In this document: piece after piece, positions 42,203-52,138 of the stretch | How the letters are laid out: the number at the start of each line of letters is the position of its first letter | Position numbering within the stretch: position 1 is the stretch's first letter | From: Numenius arquata | Taxonomy: Eukaryota; Chordata; Aves; Charadriiformes; Scolopacidae | Reading direction: 5' to 3' | DNA: 64,000 bases | Assembly: GCF_964106895.1 (NCBI RefSeq) | Contig: NC_133584.1 | Location: forward strand, 42,489,587 to 42,553,586 | Program-made: the position numbers and the translations under genes | The notes under the pieces: generated by a model | Told to the model about the DNA's origin: nothing | The model's input: only the letters and a program-made list of their open reading frames with translations | The model's database searches: none

Positions 42203-44174
42203 ACATTTTTTTAATCTTAATTATTTTAAACACTTAATTCCTATGACTTTTATCTCCTGCTAAATTCTGACCTCCAAATACTAGCATCTTTAAATCACAA
42301 TCTGTTGTCACAGTACTGTAATGGCTGTGATGTCTTAATTGAAAACATGGGGAAGTAAAGAATTCGAAAGTATAATTAGGGCACATTTCAGTGTGAAGCT
42401 GTGAGTGCTGTTCTGTAAGACGGGCATCTGATATTTCTGACATACTGTATCAGAAATATAAGATTCAAACTAGAAAATGAAAATACAGCACACATGCAAT
42501 GCAACTGTACCATATGTTAAGAAATGTGCACCTCGTAAACAGCGGGCTAATTAGCTAGAGAAAACAGAGATGACTGAATGATGACGCTAGAAATAAAAAG
42601 GATAATGAAATCTCGAGGCAGACTTGTGTAGGAGATCCACCTGGCAGCAACTTGTCAGATTTATCAAATTAAATGGAATCAAAGGAAAAATTATAGGTGG
42701 GAAATAATGAACTTAAACAGCACTACCCTTTGTTTTAAGCTCTCGGTTGCCTGCTTCTTACCGACCTGACTAGTGGCATGTATTGTAATTAACAATGGGT
42801 GAAGCATCGGAGTCAGAGAAGCCCAAAAGCTTAGAAACTTTCCTTAGGCTTGTGGAAAATCTCTGTCAAAATTTGACAAAGGACAGTTTCTCGGGATATC
42901 TCTCTTCCCATTCAGTAAGAGGAATACAAAATTAAAATAGACTTTTTTGGGGGCATTTCACCTCTTAGCCTCCCTGTTTCCAAAAACAAATGCACAAAAG
43001 TTGAATTATTTGATTTCAAGAAATCCCTAAAAGGGCTAACCCATGTCAATGTCTGGGTTCGATATTTGTAAGAGTTTCCCTCTACAGAGCAACCTCCAAT
43101 CTGAAAATATAAAACCTTGATAAAAAAATTGGGAATAGAAGCAGTTGAACTAAGAAGTAAAATATTATACAGCAGGCCAGGGCAGGGAAGAGCCTATATC
43201 TATTTCTTCTGACTCAAATACATGCACTAGATGACAATCAGTTGTGTTTCCTTTTTCTCCCTTGTTTTCTCTCATCCCATAAAGAGCATATCTAAACATG
43301 TTGCTTGGGATTTGCCTTAGAACTTATCTTCCTATGGGTCAATGAACTCCAGAAGAGCGTTCACTGTATTCACTCCCTGCTGGTTTTCAGCAGCAGGAGG
43401 TCTAAGACATGCTTACTCTTCTATTTAGAGAAACATAACCAAGAAGACCTACTTCCACTATTCACTCAAGCCTGAAATGCTTCCTCTGTTTTTCCTTAAA
43501 TGTTAGTGTGTGCACCCAGAACCACCCTCCTTGCATCATTCTTGAGCTCTACTCATACCCAGTATTTTCAGCACAATGCTTGCTTTTGCTCCTCCTGACT
43601 ACCAGAGCCTTTGTCCTCCAACTTCTACAACTGATCCGTTGGTAGTTTTGGTTGATGGAGCCTGCAAGCGGGCTGACATAAAAGATTCCTGTCCCAGTGG
43701 TATGTTAAATTGATATGCTAACTGACAGCTATTTAATCTGTAACACTAACTACATCAGTTCTAATGTGCTAGGAATACTGTGTTTACCCAGGTTGAAGGA
43801 AAATTAGCAAAAGTCCCATGGCATTGGGGAACTCAGTCTGCTCCCTTGCTACTATACAATTGTTTGTTGTGGTTTAAAGAAACTTAGAGCTAATTAACAG
43901 AAGGGCTTCCACAGAATGAGTTTAAAGCCTAGCGGCCTACAGAAATTGTTTATAGCTTTGTGGTCTACTTTTAGTGTAGGACATAGCTTCCTGCACTGCT
44001 AATGAAGTTTGTAGTATCCGAACTATTTACATGAAGTCCTTTCTGCAAAGTACTCTTACCCAACAGATACATTTATGCACTCCGTTTACACATGAAATGA
44101 AACCTCAATGTTTCTTAAGTAAATATGTACATCATCACAGTTAGATGTCATTTTTTATTTAGAAAACAACGTTT
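42203..44174. other. non-coding stretch
   Basis: I see no gene or repeat. Sequence at about 42520-42700 is not repeat-like and could be conserved regulatory DNA, but this cannot be judged without alignment. Confidence 0.5.
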
Positions 44175-44725
44175 GCTCTGCTCTGCTCTCATGAGACCCC
44201 ACCTGGATTACTGTGTCCAGCTCTGGAGTCCTCAACACAGGAAGGACATGAACCTGTTGGAACGGGTCCAGCAGAGGGCCATGAAAATAATCTGAGGGCT
44301 GGAACACCTCCCCTATGAGGACAGGCTGAGAGAGCTGGGGTTGTTCAGCCTGGAGAAGAGAAGGCTCCAGGGAGACCTTATAGCAGCCTTCCAGTACCTC
44401 AAAGGGGGCCTACAGGAGAGATGGGGAGGGACTCTTTATCAGGGAATGCAGTGATAGGACAAGGGGTAACGGTTTTAAATTGAAAGAGGGGAGATTTAGA
44501 TTAGATATCAGGAAGAAATTTTTCACTATGAGGGTGGTGAGACACTCGAACAGGTTGCCCAGAGAAGTTGTGGATGTCACATCCCTGAAAGTGTTCAAGA
44601 CCAGGCTGGATGGGGCTTTGATCAACCTGGTCTGTTGGGAGGAGTCCCTGCCCATGGTAGGGCGGTCGGAACTTGAGGATCTTTAAGGTCCCTTCCAACT
44701 CTAACCCTTCTATGATTCTATGATC
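44175..44725 (+). mobile_element. CR1 LINE fragment (3' end, fairly intact tail)
   Basis: This 5'-truncated CR1 copy in + orientation reads through the end of ORF2. The translated LRELGLFSLEKRRLQG-type block is at about 44327-44374, and NRLPREVVDVTSLKVFKTRL lies in the frame at 44480-44686. It ends with the CR1 3' tail: GGTCCCTTCCAACTCTAACC followed by TTCTATGATTCTATGAT. The frame is broken by a stop (ATAATCTGAGGG at about 44286) and shifts, so no protein is expected. Confidence 0.95.
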
Positions 44726-47025
44726 TGTAGAGTTATTTTCCCTTAACTCTGCTCCATTAAGATTTACACTGCCTACATATGTCACAACTTTTGAGATGTT
44801 TTTGGGACAAGATTCAGACAGCATCTCATTGAAATCTGTGCAGAAAAGGTGTCTGTACACAACAGGTTACTTGAGAAAGACCAAACACAGCAAACAATGC
44901 GCTGGGGCAGAGGTTATATGAAAGGCTTCAGCATGCACATACATGTACAAATACAGAGACTGTGTCTGTGTGTGCATTTGCATTAAGCCTATATAGCTAT
45001 GATGATAAGTAAACAGAACTTGAATTCCAGCACTGGACCACTGGTTTTCCGCACTGCTTGGCTGCTAACAGACTTCATGCTACTCAGTTTGGCTGGTGCT
45101 AACTAGCATACTGTGAGACGATGTCCAAGCATGGGGATAGCATTTGCCAGGAGTAATTCCCAATACCCAGCATCACCCTCGATGGTTTCTCCAGAACTGT
45201 CTCTGAGGGTTTTGCACCCTGACACACTCCTCAATGCCCCCATGCCACACAGCAGACCATGCCACACATTCTCTCCATTTCCTACTAGAAAAGCCCCTGT
45301 GCTAAAAAGCTGCAATATGACCCTCATGTTATTTCAGACACTTTGTCCCCTTGAGGAGACACTCAAGGCCAAGTGTCATGTAGTGTGCCTGCGGCCACTC
45401 TGTGTCAGTTAGCCTCCAGGCCAGAAAACAGCCCTTAGCCCTATTTTATTTAGTGACATACGTAGTCAAGCAGGCCTGAGTTAAAGTTAGGGAACACTGA
45501 GTGAGTGCAGTGTTGAGCCAGGAGAAAGAAGGAAAACTAAGACAAATGGCATATGTCTCATGTATTTGTCAGCAAGGTTAAAAAAAAGGTACAGACCATA
45601 GGAGAGACAAATGTTTGCTTCCCTTTGTGCCTTAGAGCACCAAAATATCTCAGTGGGATCAACTGAGTTTTTCTACAGACTTGTCACACCACAACAAAAT
45701 GCTTAATCTCCAGAGAAATCACAAACAGGCAGTTAATGCTCAGTTGACTAGGTGAATATTCATGCTGATGAATAGAAGGGTAGTCACAGAGCCAGAACAA
45801 AGACCTTCCTCTGCAGTTTGTGTTGTTGAATGAAACTATACAAGTTCCCTCTTTCCATGTCAGAGATAAAGCTTGTGTTCAAAAAGGGGAAAGAAAAAAA
45901 GTCAACAGCAAAACACTCCACAACCTTAAAACTCATCCCACGGGAACTTGGGATTTAGTGATTTTATTTAAATTGATCCAGCTATAAGAACATCGGTGAT
46001 GCCAACAACCCACCTTATATGAGATACGGAAATTCTTAGCCAGGTTTAGTCTCAACTGGAGTATGTCAGCTGCATTTTGCACCAGCAACAGAAACACTGG
46101 GAATTTATGTACTCCTAGAAGTTCTATGTAAGAATAAAATCTCTACTGACTCAGGATGCATGTGACAAGCAATCCTACAGTGGTTGCAAATGTGGGTTAT
46201 AAAAAGGTGGAGTTGTCCAATAGGAAGCTAGCAGCCCATCAAACTAAACTATCAACACTGGACACCCAGCAAGGAGTTAGCTAATTCCAATCAGCAAACA
46301 TTGTGCTGGTAATGACTGATGTAGATACAGTGTTAAAAAATGTCAGATGATGCCCAAAAGACAAAATATGTCATAGGTATTAATATGTTCTTGAGGACAA
46401 AGAGTATTAAATAACATTGTAGAAAACACTGTATTTACATATTAATTTAGAATATAATCCAGACTGTTCATACACAAAGCTGCAACAAGTGTTCGTGAAA
46501 CTGCTAAAGGTAGCATGGTGAGTTCTTCATATAGTTAAGACATTTGTACTGTAGTTTCATCAACTCTAACCCACACCTACAAAGGTTAAAAAGTGCTTCT
46601 TACAGGAACACCCACAGATAATAGTCAAAGGCTCCATCATCAAGGCTAGGAGGTTTAAACTTCCATTCTTGCAATCTAGGTGGTTCCATAGTGTTAAAAA
46701 TAGATGGAAACATCAGGGCACTATACACTTTTAGAAAGCTAACACAAATGAAATGCTGCTTTACTTGAAAAAGAGTGTATCTCCACTTGTTTTGGAAATA
46801 AAAGGACTTTTTTTTTAATAGAGCCATAGGATCATTTGAGCTGCTCCTTCACATAGTCGACAATACTCCTTGCCTTCTCTGCCTGTCTTTCTTGAAGATC
46901 TTGCATCAATCCATCCTACCACTCCAGTCATCTGAGCTATCCCATCATGCCTCATTGCATTGACCAGAAGTCCTACCACATTATTTACTTAAGACTAGAG
47001 CTGAAGTCTCACCTTACAAATAAGA
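44726..47025. other. non-coding stretch
   Basis: I see no gene. Frames at 45103-45412 on both strands overlap each other and have no recognisable features. Confidence 0.55.
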
Positions 47026-47862
47026 TCATAGAATCATAGAACCATAGAATGATTTGAGTTGGAAAGGACCTTTAAACTTCATCTAGTCCCTGCAATGAGC
47101 AGGGACAGCTTCAACTAGATCAGGTTCCTCAGAGCCCCGTCCAACCTGACCTTGAATGTTTCCAGGAATGGGGCATCTACCACCTCTCTGGGAAACCTGT
47201 GCCACTGTTTCATCACCCTCATCACAAAAAATATCTTCCTTATATCCAGTCTAAATCTTCTGTCTTTTAGTTTAAAGCCATTTCTCCTTGTCCCGTCACA
47301 ACAAGCCCTACTAAAAAGTTTTTCCCTATCTTCCTTATAAGCCCCCTTTAAGTACTGAAAGGCCACAATAAGGTCTCCCCAGAGTCTTCTCTTTTCCAGG
47401 CTGAATAACCCTAATTCTCTCAGCCTGTCCTCATAGGAGAGGTGTTCCATCCATTTTATCATTTTTCTGGCCCTCCTCTGGACCCACTCCAACAGGTCAA
47501 TATCTTTCCTGTGCTGAGGGCTCCAGAGTTGGATGCAGTACACCAGGTGGGGTGTCACAAGAGTGGATTAGAGGGGCAGAATAACCTCCCTGCTGGTCAC
47601 ACTTCTTTTGATGCAGCCCAGGATATGGTTGACCTACTGGGCTGTGAGGGCACATTGTTGGCTCATGTCCAACTTTTCATCCATCAGTACCCTGAAATCC
47701 TTCTCAGCAGGGCTGCTCTCAACCCCTTCATCCCTCAGCCTGTATTGATACCGGGGGTTGCCTTGACTCAGGTGCAGAATCCTGCACTTGCCTTTGTTGA
47801 ACTTTATGGCGTTCACGCAGTCCCACTTCTTGAGCTTGTCCAGGTCCCTCTGAATGGCGATA
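47026..47862 (-). mobile_element. CR1 LINE fragment, longest in the window
   Basis: This CR1 copy in minus orientation has its 3' end (ATAGAATCATAGAACCATAG on +) at 47029-47048. On the minus strand, two frames in the same phase (47870-47634 and 47558-47115) together cover the C-terminal part of ORF2. They include SQQCALTAQ, SPQHRKDIDLLEWVQRRA, LRELGLFSLEKRRLWG and RFPREVVDAPFLETF. They are interrupted by an in-frame TAG right after ALTAQ, with no frameshift between. The RT catalytic core and endonuclease are absent through 5' truncation. It is the best preserved CR1 here and therefore probably one of the youngest. Confidence 0.95.
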
Positions 47863-49254
47863 TCATTCAAGAATCAGAACAAACCACTATTAGGTGGAAG
47901 AGTAAAGCCACATGATTCCATAAGTTAAAGTACTACTGCAGTTATTAATTAGGCTGAAAATGGTGCAGACCAAATATCCCTACTAGTAAACAAGCAGTGG
48001 TATATTAAACAAGTAAAACAGAACGGCATCAATCAGCAGAGGCTTCTGCAAGGTTTAACAAAAAAAGTAAAACCTCTTGTCCAAATATTTCATGAAAAAT
48101 AAAGTAGATTTGCTAGTAAAATTCTGTTACAATAAAGTCTGTAGCCACTAAAGTCTATAGCATTAAACTTAAGGTAAGATCCTACTACCATTGGGTTGTT
48201 TGAAGTATTTATATCACAATTAGTATGGTGTTTAAGTATTTTGTAATAAATTATTGGAGGCTACAAGAAATGGCGCTGCACAAGGACCACCAAGTCCACT
48301 TGGTCTTGCAAGGCCAAGCAACAAGAGCCTTTTAAGACTGTCCAAAGGCAGGTTACTCAGTACTGTTACCATCGGGCAGAAAAAACAAAAGCAACTTGTA
48401 GAAAACTTTACATCCGAGGGAAAACTAATGTCCTAAATACTTTGCCCACAGCAATTTTGGCAAGCATTAAAACACACGATAAAGAAGGACAAAAAGCAAA
48501 GAGCATTCTCTAAAATACTCCAAGTAGGTGCTGTAGTGACTTCATTGTAAAACACTTTTAAAAAAGGCTGTGAGAAGCTCTTTCTACTTTATTATGAAAA
48601 TGAATACATAAGCTTAGTGTACCAGCTTGCAAGAAGGTCATACAGCCAGTAAGAAGGGGATTACAGGCCTAAACCTTAGACTAACTATCATAAGCTCCTG
48701 ACTTAGCCAGAGGAGACTCAGATATTTAACAGATTTGCAGTAAAATTAATTGAGAAAGTAGTGTAGAGGCTATTGGTGTAAGATAGGATGTAAAATGGGA
48801 AAATGAATATGTACTCTTGTTTCATTTTTGTTTAGGTTCTATGGGTAGATTAGTGTACTTTATGCATAGCTGTATATTTAGCTATAGTGACAAATATTGC
48901 CTTACAGAGGAGTATTTCGCAGTTAACACAGCCTCTTTCCCAAGTGGTAGGGATTATAAATAAAGAAGTATTGGCTACAAGGATTCAGATTCACTAATAT
49001 TGCAGGAAGAAGGGAACTACAAAGAAGTGTTCACCATCCTGGATCTTCCAAGAACAGATTGGCTATCTAATCAATGGAATGACTAATCAGTAAGGGTTAC
49101 CACTTAACCGAGACTCTTGTTTTCTAGATCACACTGTTGTTCTGTTATATAAATTCTCTGCCTTTACATCTGGTTGGTTATGTTGTCTCCCTTGAAGCCA
49201 AAAGGTTCTCAGTACATACTTAAAAGTGAAATATGATAATAGACTACAAATACA
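47863..49254. other. AT-rich non-coding stretch
   Basis: I see no gene. The frame at 48254-48436 has no known motif. Confidence 0.55.
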
Positions 49255-49565
49255 TGAAAATATGAGACAAAGAGGAAAGGAGCAATTTGTTCTCTGTATC
49301 ATCAGTAGATTAGGCTGAGAAGTAATGGACTTAAATTACAGTAAAGTTAGGCCTTAGGAACCAAATTCCAGTGCTAGGATAGAGAGAACATGGAAGGTAA
49401 TGGCATGGGAAATTGTAAAGCTTCCCTCACTGGAGGTTTTTTTAGAACAAACATCAGTCAGGGATGATATAAGCGTGGTTGAGTTTGCATTAGAGCTGGG
49501 AGATGGAAGAAATGGCCTCTTGAGGTCCCTTCCAGGCCTATGGTTCCATTACACAAGGTATGATT
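49255..49565 (+). mobile_element. old CR1-type LINE 3' remnant
   Basis: The block reads in order like the end of an old CR1 ORF2 plus 3' tail: AAGCTTCCCTCACTGGAGGT (49419-49438), CAGGGATGATATAAGCGTGG (49458-49477), then TCTTGAGGTCCCTTCCAGGC (49519-49538). It is more diverged than the copies at 44175 and 47026 and has no usable frame. It lies about 360 bp upstream of the intact provirus. Confidence 0.65.
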
Positions 49566-49917
49566 CAAAGAGTAACAGTCTTTAATGTGTTTCAAATGGA
49601 ACTACATCTCATTCAGATGTTTGTGAAGTATTCAAATGAAACACGAGACTCAATAAAATCTGAAAACTGGAATGAATGCACTAAATCTCCCAAGTAATTC
49701 CTTGACCTCTTATATTTCTCCTTTTGTCTTATTCTTGCCCTCATTCTTGGGAAAACTACAGCCTGATAACAAATACGTGAATAGCTGGCAGCGACTCAAA
49801 CTCATCCAGCTGTGTTCATGCCTGAGCTGCCTTTTCTTAAGCAGTTTCATTTCATTTTTTACCAGTCGTTAAGTTCATTGGCTATTCTTTAGACACTAGT
49901 GAGTGACAAGCTTAAAG

Positions 49918-49922
49918 TTAGT
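49918..49922 (+). repeat. 5-bp target-site duplication, left copy (TTAGT)
   Basis: TTAGT directly precedes the 5' LTR and is repeated exactly after the 3' LTR at 56223-56227. It marks the integration event and shows that both ends are original. Confidence 0.95.
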
Positions 49923-50324
49923 TGTCCTGGGTCTGGCGGGGATAGGGTTAATTCTCCCCAGGACCTAGCAGGGACACAGGTATTCCATCCCATGTGAGCC
50001 ATGCTCAGGGGGTAACAGGAGCTAGCCGGGGAAGGGGAGGGGCAGGAAGTCATCCCCCAGGGGAGCGGAGCAGTCGGGGGCGTCCCGGGTGCGATCGGCA
50101 AGCGGTGGTATCGTACTCGTGGCTGTGTATTCCTCTGTCGGTGTTATTATTGTTGTTGTTTCTTGCTCTCCTTGCTGTTCTGTTGAATTGCCTTTGTCTC
50201 AACCCACGAGTTTTTGCCTTTTTCTTCCGATTCTCCCCTCCCGGCCGCGCTGGGGGGGAGGGCCCCATCTGAGCGAGCGGCTGCCACGTGGTCCTTTGTT
50301 GCCGTCTGAGGCTAAACCACGACA
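49923..50324 (+). repeat. 5' LTR of the provirus (402 bp)
   Basis: It begins TGTCCTGGG and ends CCACGACA, so it has the TG...CA ends expected of a retroviral LTR. I could find no difference from the 3' copy. It is GC-rich in the first half, with a (GTT)n-like stretch near 50142-50160. I see no canonical TATA box and no AATAAA, so the promoter and the polyadenylation site cannot be placed by motif. Confidence 0.97.
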
Positions 50325-50332
50325 GTCCTTTT

Positions 50333-50350
50333 TGGCGCCCAACGTGGGGC
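50333..50350 (+). other. primer binding site, lysine-tRNA type
   Basis: TGGCGCCCAACGTGGGGC is an 18-nt match to the form complementary to the 3' end of tRNA-Lys (Lys1,2 type), which primes minus-strand DNA synthesis. It starts 8 nt after the LTR end; most retroviruses have 0-3 nt here. The longer spacer (GTCCTTTT) is unusual. Confidence 0.9.
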
Positions 50351-50440
50351 CACTCGGAGGGTTGAGATAAAAACAGATCTGACCAGAGTGTGCTAAAAGG
50401 AATTTGTTATCGGTATTTATTGTATTATTTACTGGGGACA

Positions 50441-52108
50441 ATGTTGCTTCGTTTGTTTTCATGGCTGTGTTATGTAAACTCTTACATGCTCTATGTACTC
50501 CCCGTGATGATGTTTATCACTTCTGGGAGAGGGATCAGGATTATAATTTTGCTGTCCTGTGCGATATCAACTTATGATATGATAGCATCACTGTTCAGAT
50601 GGTTATGTTGGGTTGTTTATTTGGCACTGCTTTCCTGCCCATATCTCGGGGAATTTATTAATAAACACACTGAGTCTATAGGGGAAGCAGGGGGGGATGC
50701 TTTTCCCAGCTCTTTCACCTCCCTTTTCTCTTTCGTGCTGGATATGCCAGTTTTTGAGAATTTTGAATACTCTTGGGACATGCAGACCAGCTTGGTCCTA
50801 TTGCTCGGTCTCCTGAATGTTTTTCAGTTTTTGTTTAGGGTTAAGCAACTATTTAAGACTACCACCCCGAGATCTGCCCCAAGGCTGGAGAGTCATGGAT
50901 GGCATGGCATGTGGGAGAACATGGGCAGGTATCTAGAGAGTTTTTCACCTCCAATGGTCTGGGATTTCACCACCGAACAATTACAGAACCCCGATAAAGT
51001 GATAGAATATTTGAAAGGAAAATGCTGTGGCTATTCCAGAGAGGCACAACTCACTGCATTGTGCTGGGCCCTGGCCAGTATCTACCAAGCATTGCTCAAT
51101 GGTGCGCAGCATCCTCAAGAGGAAGAGGCAGAACCAGAGATAATCACTCGATCCCTGTCCCTGAGTGAGCTGCGGGACATGCGAAAAGATTTCAGCCGAC
51201 TTCCAGGTGAGCACATTGTCACCTGGCTGCTCCGGTGCTGGGACAACGGAGCTGGTAGCTTGGAATTGGAGAGTAGGGAAGCCAGGCAGCTGGGATCTCT
51301 GTCTAGAGAGGGGGGCATTGACAAGGCAATTGGGAAAAGGACACAAGCTCTCAGCCTCTGGAGGCGACTCCTGTCAGGCGTGAGGGAAAGGTATCCCTTC
51401 AGTGAAGATGTTGTATGTCATCCGAGCAAGTGGACCACCATGGAAAGAGGTATTCAGTACCTGAGAGAATTAGCCGTGCGGGAGATGATTTATTATGACC
51501 TGGACAATGCCCAGTTTCCCACAGATCCTGATGAGATCCAATGCACAAGGTCCATGTGGCGGAAGTTTGTACGGAGCGCACCATCATCATATGCCAACTC
51601 ATTAGCAGTGATGGAATGGAAAGGCGAAGAGGGACCAACAGTGGATGAGGTGGCTGCCCGACTTCGGCAATATGAAGAAAATCTGTCTTCTCCCCTCGTC
51701 TCAGCTGTGGAGAAACTGTCCCGGAAGGTCCAGCAACTTGAAGAGAATATGTCCTCCCCGCCTGTACGAGCCAGTATCTCAGCTGTTAGGAACAGACGTT
51801 TTTCCACTCAAGATAGAGAATACAGGGAGTACACCCCACGAAGCACCCTGTGGTTCTGCTTGCGTGACCACGGAGAGGACATGAGGAAGTGGGATGGACA
51901 ACCTACTTCAATCCTACGGGCACGGGTACAGGAATTGCAAGGAAGAACAACCACAAAAGCAGATCTCCCCAGGAAAAGTGCTGCCCCGGTTTCCAATGTG
52001 CAGTTCCCCAAACAGAATAGAAGGCCTGAGCCTACTTCTGATCCCCTTGAAGGAACCTCCAGAGCATTTCTGCACGAGGTGAGTGACGGATACTATGACC
52101 AGTATTAG
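50441..52108 (+). CDS. gag: Gag-like structural polyprotein with hydrophobic N-terminus
   Basis: The first ATG after the primer binding site is at 50441 with A at -3. The frame is also open upstream to 50366 but contains no other ATG, only GTG at 50390. The product is 555 residues. Residues 1-26, 32-50, 51-70 and 116-134 are strongly hydrophobic and look like membrane segments, which is unusual for Gag. About 235-400 is a mainly helical, Trp/Arg-rich region that I take as capsid-like. About 420-440 is heptad-like (SAVEKLSRKVQQLEENM), and a RDHGEDMRKWDG block lies near 478. No Cys-His zinc knuckle is visible. The frame ends in TAG at 52106-52108 and continues in phase into pol, so Gag should be both a free product and the N-terminus of Gag-Pol. 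Assignment as Gag rests on position and overall pattern, not on a strong motif. Confidence 0.88.
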   Translation: MLLRLFSWLCYVNSYMLYVLPVMMFITSGRGIRIIILLSCAISTYDMIASLFRWLCWVVYLALLSCPYLGEFINKHTESIGEAGGDAFPSSFTSLFSFVLDMPVFENFEYSWDMQTSLVLLLGLLNVFQFLFRVKQLFKTTTPRSAPRLESHGWHGMWENMGRYLESFSPPMVWDFTTEQLQNPDKVIEYLKGKCCGYSREAQLTALCWALASIYQALLNGAQHPQEEEAEPEIITRSLSLSELRDMRKDFSRLPGEHIVTWLLRCWDNGAGSLELESREARQLGSLSREGGIDKAIGKRTQALSLWRRLLSGVRERYPFSEDVVCHPSKWTTMERGIQYLRELAVREMIYYDLDNAQFPTDPDEIQCTRSMWRKFVRSAPSSYANSLAVMEWKGEEGPTVDEVAARLRQYEENLSSPLVSAVEKLSRKVQQLEENMSSPPVRASISAVRNRRFSTQDREYREYTPRSTLWFCLRDHGEDMRKWDGQPTSILRARVQELQGRTTTKADLPRKSAAPVSNVQFPKQNRRPEPTSDPLEGTSRAFLHEVSDGYYDQY

Positions 52109-52138
52109 GGGGGCCCTGCCTCCAGCCAGGTGGGGGAA
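52106..52138 (+). promoter_or_regulatory. gag-pol UAG stop with likely readthrough context
   Basis: The gag stop TAG (52106-52108) is followed by a G-rich stretch and the next frame is open in the same phase for 1,061 codons, with no ATG at its start. CCTG (52115-52118) can pair with CAGG (52127-52130), and G-runs follow at 52131-52135, so a compact RNA structure is possible. Suppression of a UAG between gag and pol is the known strategy of gammaretroviruses. Its use here is inferred. Confidence 0.65.

Noticed and set aside
49994..50370. Frames of 72-93 codons inside the LTRs, repeated at 55892-56262
   Set aside because: They are the same LTR sequence read twice, with no motif and no support for translation.
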